Shown piece by piece: positions 24,793-33,143 of a stretch of DNA of 52,002 bases. Under the pieces are notes generated by a model. It searched no databases. It saw only the letters and a list, made by a program, of their open reading frames with translations, and was not told the origin of the DNA. The position numbers and the translations under genes were made by a program. Source of the stretch: an uncultured Myxococcales bacterium (GTDB taxonomy: Bacteria; Myxococcota_A; UBA9042; DTJE01); assembly GCA_903857665.1 (NCBI GenBank), contig CAIOFV010000045.1:1-52002 (forward strand), in the 5' to 3' direction. Within the stretch, counting starts at the first letter, position 1, and the number at the start of each line of letters is the position of its first letter.

Positions 24793-26541
24793 TCAGCGGC
24801 CCGCGATCATCTGCAGATGCTCGACGACGGGTCCCAGCGCCAGGGCCGGGAGGTACGTCAGGGCGCCCACCACCACGATCACGGACACCAGCATCAGCGC
24901 GAACAGGGGCGTGTGCGTCGGCAAGGTGCCGGCGCCGGCCGGGACACGCTTCTTCGCCGCCAGTGACCCGGCCAGGGCCAGCACCGGCAGCGCGATGAAG
25001 AAACGCCCCACGAACATCAGCAGCGCCAGCAACAGGTTCCAGAACGGGGTGTTGCCCGAAAGCCCGGCGAACGCGCTGCCGTTGTTGCCGACGGCCGACG
25101 ACACCGCGTACAGGATCTCGGTGAAGCCGTGGGGACCGGGGTTGGCGATGCCGGCCCGCCCCGCCGGGGCCATCACGGCGACCGCGGTGCCGACCAGGAT
25201 CGCCGCCGCCGGGACCAGGATGGCCAGTGACGCCATCTGGATGTCGTAGGCCTCGATCTTCTTGCCCAGGTACTCCGGCGTCCGGCCCACCATCAGGCCC
25301 GCGACGAACACGGCCAGGATCGCGAACACCAGCATCCCGTACAGGCCCGACCCCACCCCGCCGAACACGATTTCGCCCAGCTGGATCAGCCACAGCGGCA
25401 CCAGGCCGCCCAGCGGCGTGTACGAGTCGTGCATCGCGTTCACCGCGCCGCAGGACGCGCCGGTGGTCGCGGCGGTGAACAGCACCGAGCCCGCGATGCC
25501 GAAGCGGACCTCCTTGCCTTCGAGGTTGCCGCCCGCGGACAGCGGGCCGGCGGCCTGGTCCACGCCCAGCGGCATCAGCATCGGGTTGCCGCCCTGCTCC
25601 GCGGCCGTCCCCAGCCACAGCATCGGCAGCAGCAGCACCAGCATCACCGCCAGCAGCGTCCAGCCCTGGCGCGTGTCGCCGGCCATCTTCCCGAACATCC
25701 AGGTCAGCCCGGCGGGGATCAACAGGATCGCCAGGATTTGAAGGAAATTGGCCAGGGCCGTGGGGTTCTCGAAGGGATGCGCCGAATTGGCGTTGTAGAA
25801 GCCTCCCCCGTTGGTGCCCAGCATCTTGATGGCGACCTGGCTGGCCACGGGCCCCAGCGACAGCACCTGTTCCGTGACCTCGTGCCCGTCGGCATCCCGG
25901 ACGGGCTGCAGCAGCGACGCCGTCGCGTGGGTGTCCAGGGTCTGTACGACGCCCTGGGACACCAGCGCCAGGGCCAGCACCAGGGACAGTGGCAGCAGCA
26001 CGTAGAGGGTGCCGCGAACGACGTCCACCCAGAAGTTCCCGACATCCCGCGTGGACCTGCGGGTCAGGCCCCGGATCAGGGCCACGGCGATGGCGATGCC
26101 CGCCGCCGCGGACGCGAAGTTCTGGACGGCCAGTCCCGCCGCCTGGGACAGCGGCGACAGGGACGCCTCGCCGCCGTAGTTCTGCCAGTTCGTGTTGGTG
26201 ACGAAACTGACCGCGGTGTTCAGGGACAGGTCCCACGACATCCCGGGAAAGCCTTCCGGGTTGAACGGCAGGACCCCCTGCAGGCGCAGGATCGCAACCA
26301 GCCAGGCGATCCCGACGCCGCTGAATGCCAGCAGAGCCAGCGCGTACTGCTTCCAGTCCATCGGGTCGTCGGCATGGATCCCCAGCACCCGGTACACCAG
26401 GCGCTCGAAGGGTCCCAGCGCGCGCCCCAGCAGCGTCCGTTCGCCCTGGAACACCCGGGCCAGGTACGCCCCCATCGGCTTCGTCAGGGCCAGCAGGACC
26501 CCGAAGAACAGGCCGTACTGCAGCAGCAGGTTCCCGTTCAT
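24793..26541 (-). CDS. kdpA: KdpA, potassium channel-like subunit
   Basis: The 582-residue membrane protein has about ten transmembrane helices and the four selectivity-filter-like loops of the SKT superfamily, including [49 protein letters not shown] and [10 protein letters not shown]. It binds and translocates potassium in the KdpFABC complex. The start ATG (26541) overlaps the kdpF stop as ATGA; an in-frame GTG nine bases upstream is not needed. It is followed after 11 bases by kdpB. No substitution was noticed in the filter glycines. Confidence 0.96.
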   Translation of the reverse strand: MNGNLLLQYGLFFGVLLALTKPMGAYLARVFQGERTLLGRALGPFERLVYRVLGIHADDPMDWKQYALALLAFSGVGIAWLVAILRLQGVLPFNPEGFPGMSWDLSLNTAVSFVTNTNWQNYGGEASLSPLSQAAGLAVQNFASAAAGIAIAVALIRGLTRRSTRDVGNFWVDVVRGTLYVLLPLSLVLALALVSQGVVQTLDTHATASLLQPVRDADGHEVTEQVLSLGPVASQVAIKMLGTNGGGFYNANSAHPFENPTALANFLQILAILLIPAGLTWMFGKMAGDTRQGWTLLAVMLVLLLPMLWLGTAAEQGGNPMLMPLGVDQAAGPLSAGGNLEGKEVRFGIAGSVLFTAATTGASCGAVNAMHDSYTPLGGLVPLWLIQLGEIVFGGVGSGLYGMLVFAILAVFVAGLMVGRTPEYLGKKIEAYDIQMASLAILVPAAAILVGTAVAVMAPAGRAGIANPGPHGFTEILYAVSSAVGNNGSAFAGLSGNTPFWNLLLALLMFVGRFFIALPVLALAGSLAAKKRVPAGAGTLPTHTPLFALMLVSVIVVVGALTYLPALALGPVVEHLQMIAGR

Positions 26542-26630
26542 CCGAACCACTCCGGCTTCAGCAGCGCCACCATCAGGTACGCCAGCAGCAGCGTCGCCGT
26601 CACCCCGCCAAGAATTTGCATCCCGTCCAT
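26538..26630 (-). CDS. kdpF: KdpF, small stabilising subunit
   Basis: This 30-residue peptide, [20 protein letters not shown] and then [10 protein letters not shown], has a single membrane helix and the family's C-terminal LLKPEWF-type ending. KdpF stabilises the KdpABC complex in the membrane. I choose ATG 26630; a second in-frame Met three residues later is possible. Its stop overlaps the kdpA start (ATGA). Its size (about 29-30 residues) is standard. Confidence 0.9.
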   Translation of the reverse strand: MDGMQILGGVTATLLLAYLMVALLKPEWFG

Positions 26631-26713
26631 GGCAACCACCGTCCCGACAGCAGCGTCGGCGCCCGCGAAGCGGCGACGCACGCCACGATCCATCCCACGA
26701 CCTCGATGCCCAT
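26600..26713 (-). CDS. Possible 37-residue small protein coupled to the upstream gene
   Basis: An ATG at 26713-26711 overlaps by one base the TGA stop (26715-26713) of the upstream 114-residue membrane protein (TGATG), a classic reinitiation layout. The frame reads MGIEVVGWIVACVAASRAPT and ends at TGA 26602-26600, overlapping kdpF by 31 bases. It begins hydrophobic but has no clear full membrane helix. It may be a real small Kdp-associated peptide or chance; codon bias cannot decide at this length. Confidence 0.3.
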   Translation of the reverse strand: MGIEVVGWIVACVAASRAPTLLSGRWLPWTGCKFLAG

Positions 26714-27057
26714 CACGCCCTCCCCTGTCCCCTGCCCGCCCCGGGGGAGGCCCGCACGGCATCCGCGCAGATCCCCGCGAGCCAGGCCGCGACGGTCAGG
26801 GCGGCCAGCAGCAGCAGCAGGCCCGCCACCCAGGGCACGTCCGCGGCGCCGTCGTCGCCTGTTTCAATCTGGGCGCCCAGGGCCACCAGGCCCGCCAGCG
26901 TCAGCAGTGCCAGCGGCCAGCGCATCCGCTGGAGGAACCGCGGCGAGGGGCCGACGTGGGGACCGGCGCGAACGAAGGCGACCTCCGTGTTCTCGTCGGG
27001 TTCACGCGGGTCATCGTCCTGGGTGGCGAGCCGGGCATCGATTTCGTGGGCGTCCAT
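26713..27057 (-). CDS. Small membrane protein leading the kdp cluster
   Basis: The 114-residue protein starts at ATG 27057 (MDAHEIDARLATQDDDPREP), has a charged, acidic cytoplasmic head of about 30 residues and two membrane segments (WPLALLTLAGLVALGAQI, about 51-68, and VPWVAGLLLLLAALTVAAWL, about 77-96), ending in a basic tail (GAGRGQGRA). I do not recognise a family. It is the first gene of the kdp run, 82 bases ahead of kdpF on the same strand, so a role in potassium transport or its sensing is suggested by position only. A longer frame to 27114 is rejected because the sequence before Met20 looks like leader. Confidence 0.6.
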   Translation of the reverse strand: MDAHEIDARLATQDDDPREPDENTEVAFVRAGPHVGPSPRFLQRMRWPLALLTLAGLVALGAQIETGDDGAADVPWVAGLLLLLAALTVAAWLAGICADAVRASPGAGRGQGRA

Positions 27058-27136
27058 GGCGCTCCCTCGTCCGCAAGCCGGGATCGGGCAGGCCGTCCTG
27101 CCTTCCGATTTCATTCTGAGGTATGGGCGCGAAGCG

Positions 27137-27178
27137 GGATCTAAGGGTTGGCGGCGCGGGGATCAGGATTCCGTAAGG
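27137..27178 (-). promoter_or_regulatory. Candidate KdpE-binding direct repeats upstream of the kdp cluster
   Basis: On the minus strand CCTTACGGAATCC (27178-27166) and CCTTAGATCC (27146-27137) share the form CCTTA followed closely by ATCC and lie about three helical turns apart, in the less GC-rich part of the 132-base gap before the first gene. Activator sites of KdpE are direct repeats upstream of a weak promoter. I see no consensus -35. This is a low-confidence suggestion. Confidence 0.28.
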
Positions 27179-27189
27179 GGCGGCCCCGT

Positions 27190-27909
27190 CTACTCCATGT
27201 ATTGCTCGGCGATCTCGTCGCGCACGGCCAGAAGGATCCGCCGGGCCACGTGCTCGGCGCTGTCGACCACCACGCCGGGGGGCGTCGCGGACCGCTGGCG
27301 GGCGCGCTGCGCGGGATCGCCCAGCGAGTTGGCCCCGAAATCGGTGGCGGTCAGGCGCGGGAAGACCGTGAGGACCCGGATGTTGTCGCCCGCAAGTTCC
27401 ACGCGCGCCGTCGCGGACAGCATGTTCAGCGCGGCCTTGGTCGCCGCGTAGGCGGCCAGGCCCGGCAGCGTCATCTTCGTCACCATCGAGCTGACGTTGA
27501 CGATCACGCCGCCCCCCGCGGCGCGCATCCCGGGCACCACGGCCTGGATGGCGGCGACGGGCGCGATGACGTTCAGGTCCAGGATCTGCCGGAAGTCGTC
27601 CATCCGGAACGCGGCCACCGTTCCCGAGGCGGCCTGCCCGGCGTTGTTGATCAGCACGTCCACGCGACCGAACCCCTCGAGCGCCGCCTGGACCAGTTGC
27701 CGCGCCTGGGCCTCCTGACGCAAGTCGCCCGGAAGCACCAGGGCCTGGCCGCCCGCGGCGCGCAGCTCGTCGGCAAGCCGGGCCAGGCGATCGACGGATC
27801 GTCCGGCCAGCACGACCCGCGCGCCCTCGGCCGAAAACAGACGCGCGACGGCCGTTCCGATCCCCATCGAGGCGCCGGTGATCAGCACGACCTTGTCCTG
27901 GACGTCCAT
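27190..27909 (-). CDS. Short-chain dehydrogenase/reductase
   Basis: The 239-residue protein is a classical SDR: NAD(P)-binding TGASMGIG (11-18), NNAG (88-91), Asn113 in DLNVIAP, and the catalytic Ser140 or Ser141, Tyr154 and Lys158 (SSMVTKMTLPGLAAYAATKA). Arg37 after the second strand (VVLAGRSVDR) favours NADP(H). The substrate is unknown; the family covers alcohols, ketones and fatty-acid intermediates. The ATG at 27909 follows a purine-rich stretch. It is divergent from mqo. Its promoter may use CATAAT (27940-27935) as a -10 element, though no good -35 was found. Confidence 0.92.
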   Translation of the reverse strand: MDVQDKVVLITGASMGIGTAVARLFSAEGARVVLAGRSVDRLARLADELRAAGGQALVLPGDLRQEAQARQLVQAALEGFGRVDVLINNAGQAASGTVAAFRMDDFRQILDLNVIAPVAAIQAVVPGMRAAGGGVIVNVSSMVTKMTLPGLAAYAATKAALNMLSATARVELAGDNIRVLTVFPRLTATDFGANSLGDPAQRARQRSATPPGVVVDSAEHVARRILLAVRDEIAEQYME

Positions 27910-27960
27910 GAGGCCCCGCCGTTGAAGGAATCCTATTATGGCCGTTTCCCGCCCGCTCGC

Positions 27961-27990
27961 TTGATTTCCGGATCACATTTGGGATATTTT
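27961..27990 (+). promoter_or_regulatory. Sigma70-like promoter for mqo
   Basis: TTGATT (27961-27966) and TATTTT (27985-27990) are separated by 18 bases in a distinct AT-rich patch 37 bases before the mqo start. Confidence 0.55.
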
Positions 27991-28026
27991 CAGTCCAATT
28001 TGACGGCACACCCGGGGGAAGCGCGC

Positions 28027-29523
28027 ATGTCGATGGACCAAGGCGAGGTCGTGGACGTTGTCCTGGTGGGGGGCGGCATCGTCAGCGCCACCCTGGCGAG
28101 CATCCTGGGCCAGTTGATGCCGGACAAGAGCATCCGGGTCTACGAGCGCCTGGAGAGCGTCGCCATCGAAAGCAGCCAGGTGATGAACAACGCGGGCACC
28201 GGCCACGCGGCGAACTGCGAACTGAACTACACGCCCGAAAAGCCCGACGGCAGCATCGACATCGCCAAGGCGCTGTCCATCAACGAGGCCTTCGAGGTGT
28301 CGCTGCAGCTGTGGTCGCACCTGGTGGAGGCGGGCGCCCTCCCGGCCCCGTCGGAATTCCTGAACCCCATCCCGCACCTCAGCTTCGTGTGGGGCGAAAA
28401 CGACGTCCGCTTCCTGCGCACCCGCCACGCCCGCCTGGGCGGCCACCCGATGTTCCAGGACATGCGCATCACCGAGGACGACGCCGAGATGGCGGAGTGG
28501 ATGCCGCTGGTGATGGAGGACCGCCCCCGGGGCGCCCCGCTGGCCACCACGCGGGTCGACCGCGGGACGGACATCGACTTCGGGGTGCTGGCCCGCCTGC
28601 TGTTCGACGGCATGCAGCGGCGCGCCGACTTCTCGCTGCACGTGAAGCACCACGTCAAGGGCCTGCAGCGCTCGCCCGAAGGCGGCTGGCGGGTGACCGT
28701 GCAAGACCGGGAGGCGCGCCAGGCACGCGAGGTGCGGGCGCGGTTCGTGTTCCTCGGGGCCGGCGGCGGCGCGCTGCCCCTGCTGCAGAAGTCGGGGATC
28801 CCCGAAAGCCGCGGCTACGGCGGCTTCCCGGTCAGCGGGCACTGGCTGGTCTGCACGAACCCGGACATCATCGCCCGGCACCGGGCCAAGGTGTACGGCA
28901 AGGCCGCCGTGGGCGCCCCCCCCATGTCGGTGCCCCACCTCGACACGCGCATCTGGAAGGGCCGGCCCGCGCTGCTCTTCGGACCCTACGCGGGCTTCAC
29001 GACCAAGTACCTCAAGCAGGGGTCCTTCCTGGACCTGCCGCGATCCCTGACGTTCGACAACCTGAGGCCCATGCTGGCGGTGGCCAGGGACAACACCAGC
29101 CTGACGCGCTACCTGGTCAGCCAGGTGCTCCAGTCGCCGGAGCAGCGACTCGGTTCGTTGCGGCAGTTCATGCCCACGGCCCGGATGGAGGACTGGCGGC
29201 TCGAGGTCGCCGGCCAGCGCGTCCAGATCATCAAGCCCGACCCCAAGCGCGGGGGAAAGCTGGAGTTCGGCACCGAGGTGGTCGCTTCGGCGGACGGTAC
29301 GCTGGCCGCCCTGCTGGGTGCGTCCCCGGGGGCGTCCACCTGCGCCGCCACGATGTTCGAACTGGTCCAACGCTGCTTCCCGGATCGCGCCGGTACGGCC
29401 GATTTCCAGGCGGCCTTGCGGCGCATGATCCCGTCCACCGGCCACTCCCTGTCGATCGAGCCCGACGTGCTGCGCACGGTGCGGGATCGCAACAACGCCG
29501 TACTGGGGCTGCGGTCGGCCTGA
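28027..29523 (+). CDS. mqo: Malate:quinone oxidoreductase
   Basis: The 498-residue protein matches Mqo throughout: FAD-binding DVVLVGGGIVSATLASIL (10-27), YERLESVAIESSQVMNNAGT followed by GHAANCELNYTP, GHPMFQDMRITEDDAEMAEW, and the C-terminal TMFELVQRCFP and MIPSTGHSL. Mqo is a membrane-associated flavoprotein that oxidises malate to oxaloacetate and passes electrons to quinone, an alternative to NAD-dependent malate dehydrogenase in the TCA cycle. The start ATG 28027 follows GGGGAA at proper spacing, and the open frame upstream of it has no Mqo character. It stands as a single gene between the divergent SDR gene and a lipoprotein gene that has its own promoter. Confidence 0.96.
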   Translation: MSMDQGEVVDVVLVGGGIVSATLASILGQLMPDKSIRVYERLESVAIESSQVMNNAGTGHAANCELNYTPEKPDGSIDIAKALSINEAFEVSLQLWSHLVEAGALPAPSEFLNPIPHLSFVWGENDVRFLRTRHARLGGHPMFQDMRITEDDAEMAEWMPLVMEDRPRGAPLATTRVDRGTDIDFGVLARLLFDGMQRRADFSLHVKHHVKGLQRSPEGGWRVTVQDREARQAREVRARFVFLGAGGGALPLLQKSGIPESRGYGGFPVSGHWLVCTNPDIIARHRAKVYGKAAVGAPPMSVPHLDTRIWKGRPALLFGPYAGFTTKYLKQGSFLDLPRSLTFDNLRPMLAVARDNTSLTRYLVSQVLQSPEQRLGSLRQFMPTARMEDWRLEVAGQRVQIIKPDPKRGGKLEFGTEVVASADGTLAALLGASPGASTCAATMFELVQRCFPDRAGTADFQAALRRMIPSTGHSLSIEPDVLRTVRDRNNAVLGLRSA

Positions 29524-29555
29524 ACACGCGCCGCGGTGCTCCACCCAATAACGGC

Positions 29556-29584
29556 TTGTGATTCCAGGCAAAAGCATGTAGACT
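29556..29584 (+). promoter_or_regulatory. Sigma70-like promoter for the VxTDT-repeat lipoprotein gene
   Basis: TTGTGA (29556-29561) and TAGACT (29579-29584) are separated by 17 bases, placing the transcript start about 20 bases before the ATG at 29610. It lies just after the mqo stop. Confidence 0.55.
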
Positions 29585-29609
29585 GCGCGCCGCCTCTGTG
29601 GGGAACATC

Positions 29610-30674
29610 ATGAATCGTACCGTCATGCTCGCCGTGCTTTCGACCCTGGCCTTCGGCCTTGCTGCCTGCAGCAGCAGCAGCACGACCGTGAACAACGCCG
29701 ACATCATCGGTTCGGATCTGGACGCCCAGGCCGACACCCGCGACACCGTCGGCAACGACACGTCCGACGTGAACCGCCCGGACACCGTCATCACCGATAC
29801 GGTCGTCACCGATACCGTGGTCACGGACACGGTCGTCACCGACACGGTGGTGACCGATACGGTCGTGACGGACACGGTCGTGACCGATACCGTCGTGACC
29901 GACACGGTGGTCACCGATACCGTCGTCACCGACACGGTCGATCCCGCCTGTTCGGGCGCGTGCGACCCCGCCACACAGTCGACCAAGTGCCTGGCCGACG
30001 GGACCTCGCTCTGCTTCTGCGATTCCAGCAACAGCACCTGGACGCCTTACGTGTGCGCGGACGTTTGCACCAGCAACGGCATGGCGGGCACCCAGTGCGG
30101 CGCCACCGCCAACGGCGACGACTGCACGTGCGTGAACGACTGCACCAACGCCACCCTGGTCGCGACCCAGTGCAAGAACGCGGTCTACACCGAGTGCACC
30201 TGCGCCTCGGCCGATCCCTGCGCCTGGCTGGCGGACGGCTACTGCGACAGCGCCTGCGCGCAGAAGTTCCCGGCCGACCACTACACCGATACGGCCGACT
30301 GCACCTGTTCGGGCGCCTGCGATGCGGCCCAGTTCGCCGAGTTCTGCACGCTCGATTCCAAGGACTGCACGTGTGGCACGGACAGCCAGATGGCGGTCCA
30401 GGACTGCACCGTCTACTGCGGCACCCTGGGCGCCACGACCGGCACGTGCGACGGCCTCCAGGCCACCTGTGTGTGCGCCGACTACGTCTGCACCGACGCG
30501 GCCAAGGTCCAGGCCCAGTGCACGGCGGGGATCTACACCGCCTGCACCTGCGCCGCCGCCGACCCCTGTGCCTGGATCAACGACACCACCTGCGATTCCC
30601 CGTCCTGCAACAAGGACTTCCCGACCCAGACGAACTTCGACGACAGCGCCTCGGCCGCCTGCACCGCGGGCTGA
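29610..30674 (+). CDS. Lipoprotein with ten VxTDT repeats and duplicated Cys-rich module
   Basis: The 354-residue protein has a signal peptide to lipobox Cys20 (FGLAACSSSS), a short acidic stretch, and then ten tandem five-residue repeats (one VITDT, nine VVTDT) spanning residues 60-109. The C-terminal 240 residues are Cys-rich, with two related modules whose core is a CTC-x5-CAW-x5-C pattern (ECTCASADPCAWLADGYC and ACTCAAADPCAWINDTTC). The repeat block could be an extended spacer that projects the Cys-rich domain from the membrane. Start ATG 29610 is preferred over GTG 29598 because it puts the signal peptide at normal length. I do not recognise a named family. It is convergent with glgP, with only nine bases between stops. 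Confidence 0.82.
   Translation: MNRTVMLAVLSTLAFGLAACSSSSTTVNNADIIGSDLDAQADTRDTVGNDTSDVNRPDTVITDTVVTDTVVTDTVVTDTVVTDTVVTDTVVTDTVVTDTVVTDTVVTDTVDPACSGACDPATQSTKCLADGTSLCFCDSSNSTWTPYVCADVCTSNGMAGTQCGATANGDDCTCVNDCTNATLVATQCKNAVYTECTCASADPCAWLADGYCDSACAQKFPADHYTDTADCTCSGACDAAQFAEFCTLDSKDCTCGTDSQMAVQDCTVYCGTLGATTGTCDGLQATCVCADYVCTDAAKVQAQCTAGIYTACTCAAADPCAWINDTTCDSPSCNKDFPTQTNFDDSASAACTAG
29787..29936 (+). repeat. Ten-unit 15-base coding repeat (VxTDT)
   Basis: Ten consecutive 15-base units encode V-I/V-T-D-T. The units differ at third positions (GTC/GTG, ACC/ACG, GAT/GAC) while the protein repeat is nearly constant, so the array is not a recent slippage product. Confidence 0.95.
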
Positions 30675-30683
30675 TCGACCCGT

Positions 30684-33143
30684 TCAGCGCGTCGGAACGA
30701 CCCCCCAGATGTCCCGGGCGTATTCACGAATCGTGCGATCGCTGGAAAACCGCCCCATCCGCGCCACGTTCCGTATCGCCATCGTGGTCCATCGGTCCGG
30801 GTCGGCGAAGTCGGCGGAGGCCCGATCCTGGGCGTCCAGGCAGGCGTCCAGGTCCACGAGGTGGAAGTACTCGTCCGCCCCGTCCACCAGGCGCTGGCGG
30901 ATCCACGCGTAGCGGTCGGGTTCCCCGGGACAGAACCGTCCCGAGGTGATGGCGTCCAGCACCCGCTGGACCCTGGGGTGCCCGCGGTAGACGTCCGCCG
31001 GGTGGTAGGACCCCTCGGCAACGTGCCGGGCGACCTCCTCGGCGGTCAGGCCGAAGATGTAGATGTTGTCGGCGCCGACCGCCTCCAGGATTTCGACGTT
31101 GGCGCCGTCCAGGGTCCCCATCGTCAGCGCGCCGTTCATCGCGAACTTCATGTTGCCGGTACCGGACGCCTCCTTGCCCGCCGTGGAGATCTGCTCGGAC
31201 AGGTCCGCGGCCGGCATGATCCGTTCGGCCAGCGACACCCGGTAGTCCGGCACGAACACGACGTCCAGCACCCCCCGCGACCGGGGATCCTTGCGCAATG
31301 TCGCCGACAGGTCGTTCACCAGCCGGATGATTTCCTTGGCGATCCGGTAGCCCGGCGCCGCCTTGCCCGCGAACACGAAGCAGCGCGGCACCACGGGGGA
31401 CACGCCGTCCTCGACCAGCCGCAGGTACTGGTGCACCACGTGCATCGCCTGCAGCAACTGGCGCTTGTACTCGTGGATGCGTTTGGCGTGGACGTCGAAC
31501 AGCGCGTCGGGGGATACGACGACCCGGTTCGTCCCCTGGATCACCCGCGCCAGCGCCTCCTTGTTGCGGCGCTTGACCGCCCGGAAGGCCTCGCGGAACG
31601 CGGGGTCCTCGGCGAACGGTTCCAGGGCGCGCAGGCTTTCCAGGTCCGTGATCCAGCCGTCGCCCACCGATTGCGTCAGCAGGCCCGCCAGGCCGGGATT
31701 GCAGGACTGCAGCCACCGACGCTGCGTGACACCGTTGGTCTTGTTGTTGAACCGCTCGGGCCACATCGCGTGGAAGTCGGGGACCAGGTCGCTCTTGACC
31801 AGGCGCGTGTGCAGTTCGGCGACGCCGTTGATCGAGTGGCTCCCGACGATGGCCAGGTGGGCCATCCGCACCTGCCGGGGAGGGCCTTCGTCCACGATCG
31901 ACATGCGCCGCTGCCGCGCAGCATCCCCGGGCCAGCGCGCTTCGACCGAAGCCAGGAAGCGCGCGTTGATTTCGTACAGGATCTGCAGATGGCGCGGCAG
32001 CACCGTTTCGAACAAGGCCACCGGCCAGCGTTCCAGCGCCTCGGGCATCAGCGTGTGGTTCGTGTATCCCAGCGTCGCGCGGGTGATCGCGAAGGCCTCG
32101 TCCCAGTCCATCGCGTGCTCGTCCACCAGCAGGCGCATCAGTTCGGCGACGGCCAGCGCCGGGTGCGTGTCGTTCATCTGGATGGCGACGCCGCTGGCCA
32201 GGTCGCGCAGGTCCGCATGGTCCTTCAGGTGCCGCCGGACGATGTCGTGCAGCGCGCACGCCGTGAAGAAATACTCCTGCACCAGGCGCAGCTCGCGGCC
32301 GGCCTCCACCGCGTCCGACGGGTACAGGACCTTCGACACGGTTTCCGACGCGATCTTCCCTTCTACGGCCCGCAGGTAGTCGCCTTCGTTGAAGATGCCC
32401 ATGTCGAAATCGTCGGTGGCACGGGCCGAGAACAGGCGCAGCGCATTGACGGTGAGGCCGCCGTAGCCCGCCACCGGCATGTCGTGCGGGACGCCGACCA
32501 GGATCTTCCAGTCCATCCACATCGGGTTGTAGCCGCCCGCCCGATCGGCGGCGTGCTCGATGCGCCCATACAGCGGCACGATGCAGGCCTCGTCGGGCCG
32601 CTCCACCAGCCAGGGGGTCCCGCCGGCCAGCCAGTTGTCCGGCCGCTCCCGCTGGCGCCCCCCGTCGATCTCCTGCCGGAACAGGCCGTACTCGTAGCAG
32701 ATGCCGTAGCCGTGCCCCGCGATCCCCACGGTCGCCATCGAATCCAGGAAGCACGCCGCCAGCCGTCCCAGGCCGCCGTTGCCCAGCGCCGCATCGCGTT
32801 CGGTTTCCAGCAGGTCGTCGAGGTCGTGGCCCAGCCCGGCGAGCGCCTGCCGGAACGCGTCGTGGAGGCCCAGGTTGATCAGGTTGTTCCCCAGCGAACG
32901 CCCCATCAGGAATTCCAGGGACAGGTAGCAGACCCGCTTCGCGCCCGTGGCGCGCCACTGCCGCTCGGTGTCCGCCATGCGTTCCAGCAGGTGGTCCCGG
33001 ACGGCCATCGATACCGCCAGCAGGGCCTCGCGGGGCGTGACCTCGTCCCACAGGCGGCCCAGGGAATGGCGTGCGTGGCCCACGATGGCCGCGGTGGCCT
33101 CCGCGGCCGTCACGGGGCCGATCGTGTCGGTGTCGCGCTTCAT
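30684..33143 (-). CDS. glgP: Glycogen/maltodextrin phosphorylase
   Basis: The 819-residue protein has the phosphorylase landmarks: CYLSLEFLMGRSLGNNLINL and LGNGGLGRLAACFLDSMAT near the N-terminus, QMNDTHPALAVAELMRLL in the middle, KRIHEYKRQLLQ, and the PLP signature EASGTGNMKFAMNGALTMGT with the PLP lysine Lys666. It releases glucose-1-phosphate from the non-reducing ends of glycogen in the cytoplasm. The start ATG 33143 overlaps the stop of the STAS-domain gene by four bases (ATGA); longer frames upstream are shadows. GlgX, the debranching enzyme, is encoded divergently beyond the STAS gene. The N-terminal allosteric and Ser-phosphorylation segment of animal enzymes is absent, as is usual in bacteria. 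Confidence 0.95.
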   Translation of the reverse strand: MKRDTDTIGPVTAAEATAAIVGHARHSLGRLWDEVTPREALLAVSMAVRDHLLERMADTERQWRATGAKRVCYLSLEFLMGRSLGNNLINLGLHDAFRQALAGLGHDLDDLLETERDAALGNGGLGRLAACFLDSMATVGIAGHGYGICYEYGLFRQEIDGGRQRERPDNWLAGGTPWLVERPDEACIVPLYGRIEHAADRAGGYNPMWMDWKILVGVPHDMPVAGYGGLTVNALRLFSARATDDFDMGIFNEGDYLRAVEGKIASETVSKVLYPSDAVEAGRELRLVQEYFFTACALHDIVRRHLKDHADLRDLASGVAIQMNDTHPALAVAELMRLLVDEHAMDWDEAFAITRATLGYTNHTLMPEALERWPVALFETVLPRHLQILYEINARFLASVEARWPGDAARQRRMSIVDEGPPRQVRMAHLAIVGSHSINGVAELHTRLVKSDLVPDFHAMWPERFNNKTNGVTQRRWLQSCNPGLAGLLTQSVGDGWITDLESLRALEPFAEDPAFREAFRAVKRRNKEALARVIQGTNRVVVSPDALFDVHAKRIHEYKRQLLQAMHVVHQYLRLVEDGVSPVVPRCFVFAGKAAPGYRIAKEIIRLVNDLSATLRKDPRSRGVLDVVFVPDYRVSLAERIMPAADLSEQISTAGKEASGTGNMKFAMNGALTMGTLDGANVEILEAVGADNIYIFGLTAEEVARHVAEGSYHPADVYRGHPRVQRVLDAITSGRFCPGEPDRYAWIRQRLVDGADEYFHLVDLDACLDAQDRASADFADPDRWTTMAIRNVARMGRFSSDRTIREYARDIWGVVPTR

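Noticed and set aside
22652..26236. 1194-residue frame suggesting a kdpA-kdpB fusion
   Set aside because: The N-terminal half is out-of-frame kdpA; kdpB starts at 24781 with normal length.
29787..29936. Regular short repeats as a possible CRISPR array
   Set aside because: Units are 15 bases without spacers, are in frame and encode VxTDT; no cas genes are present.
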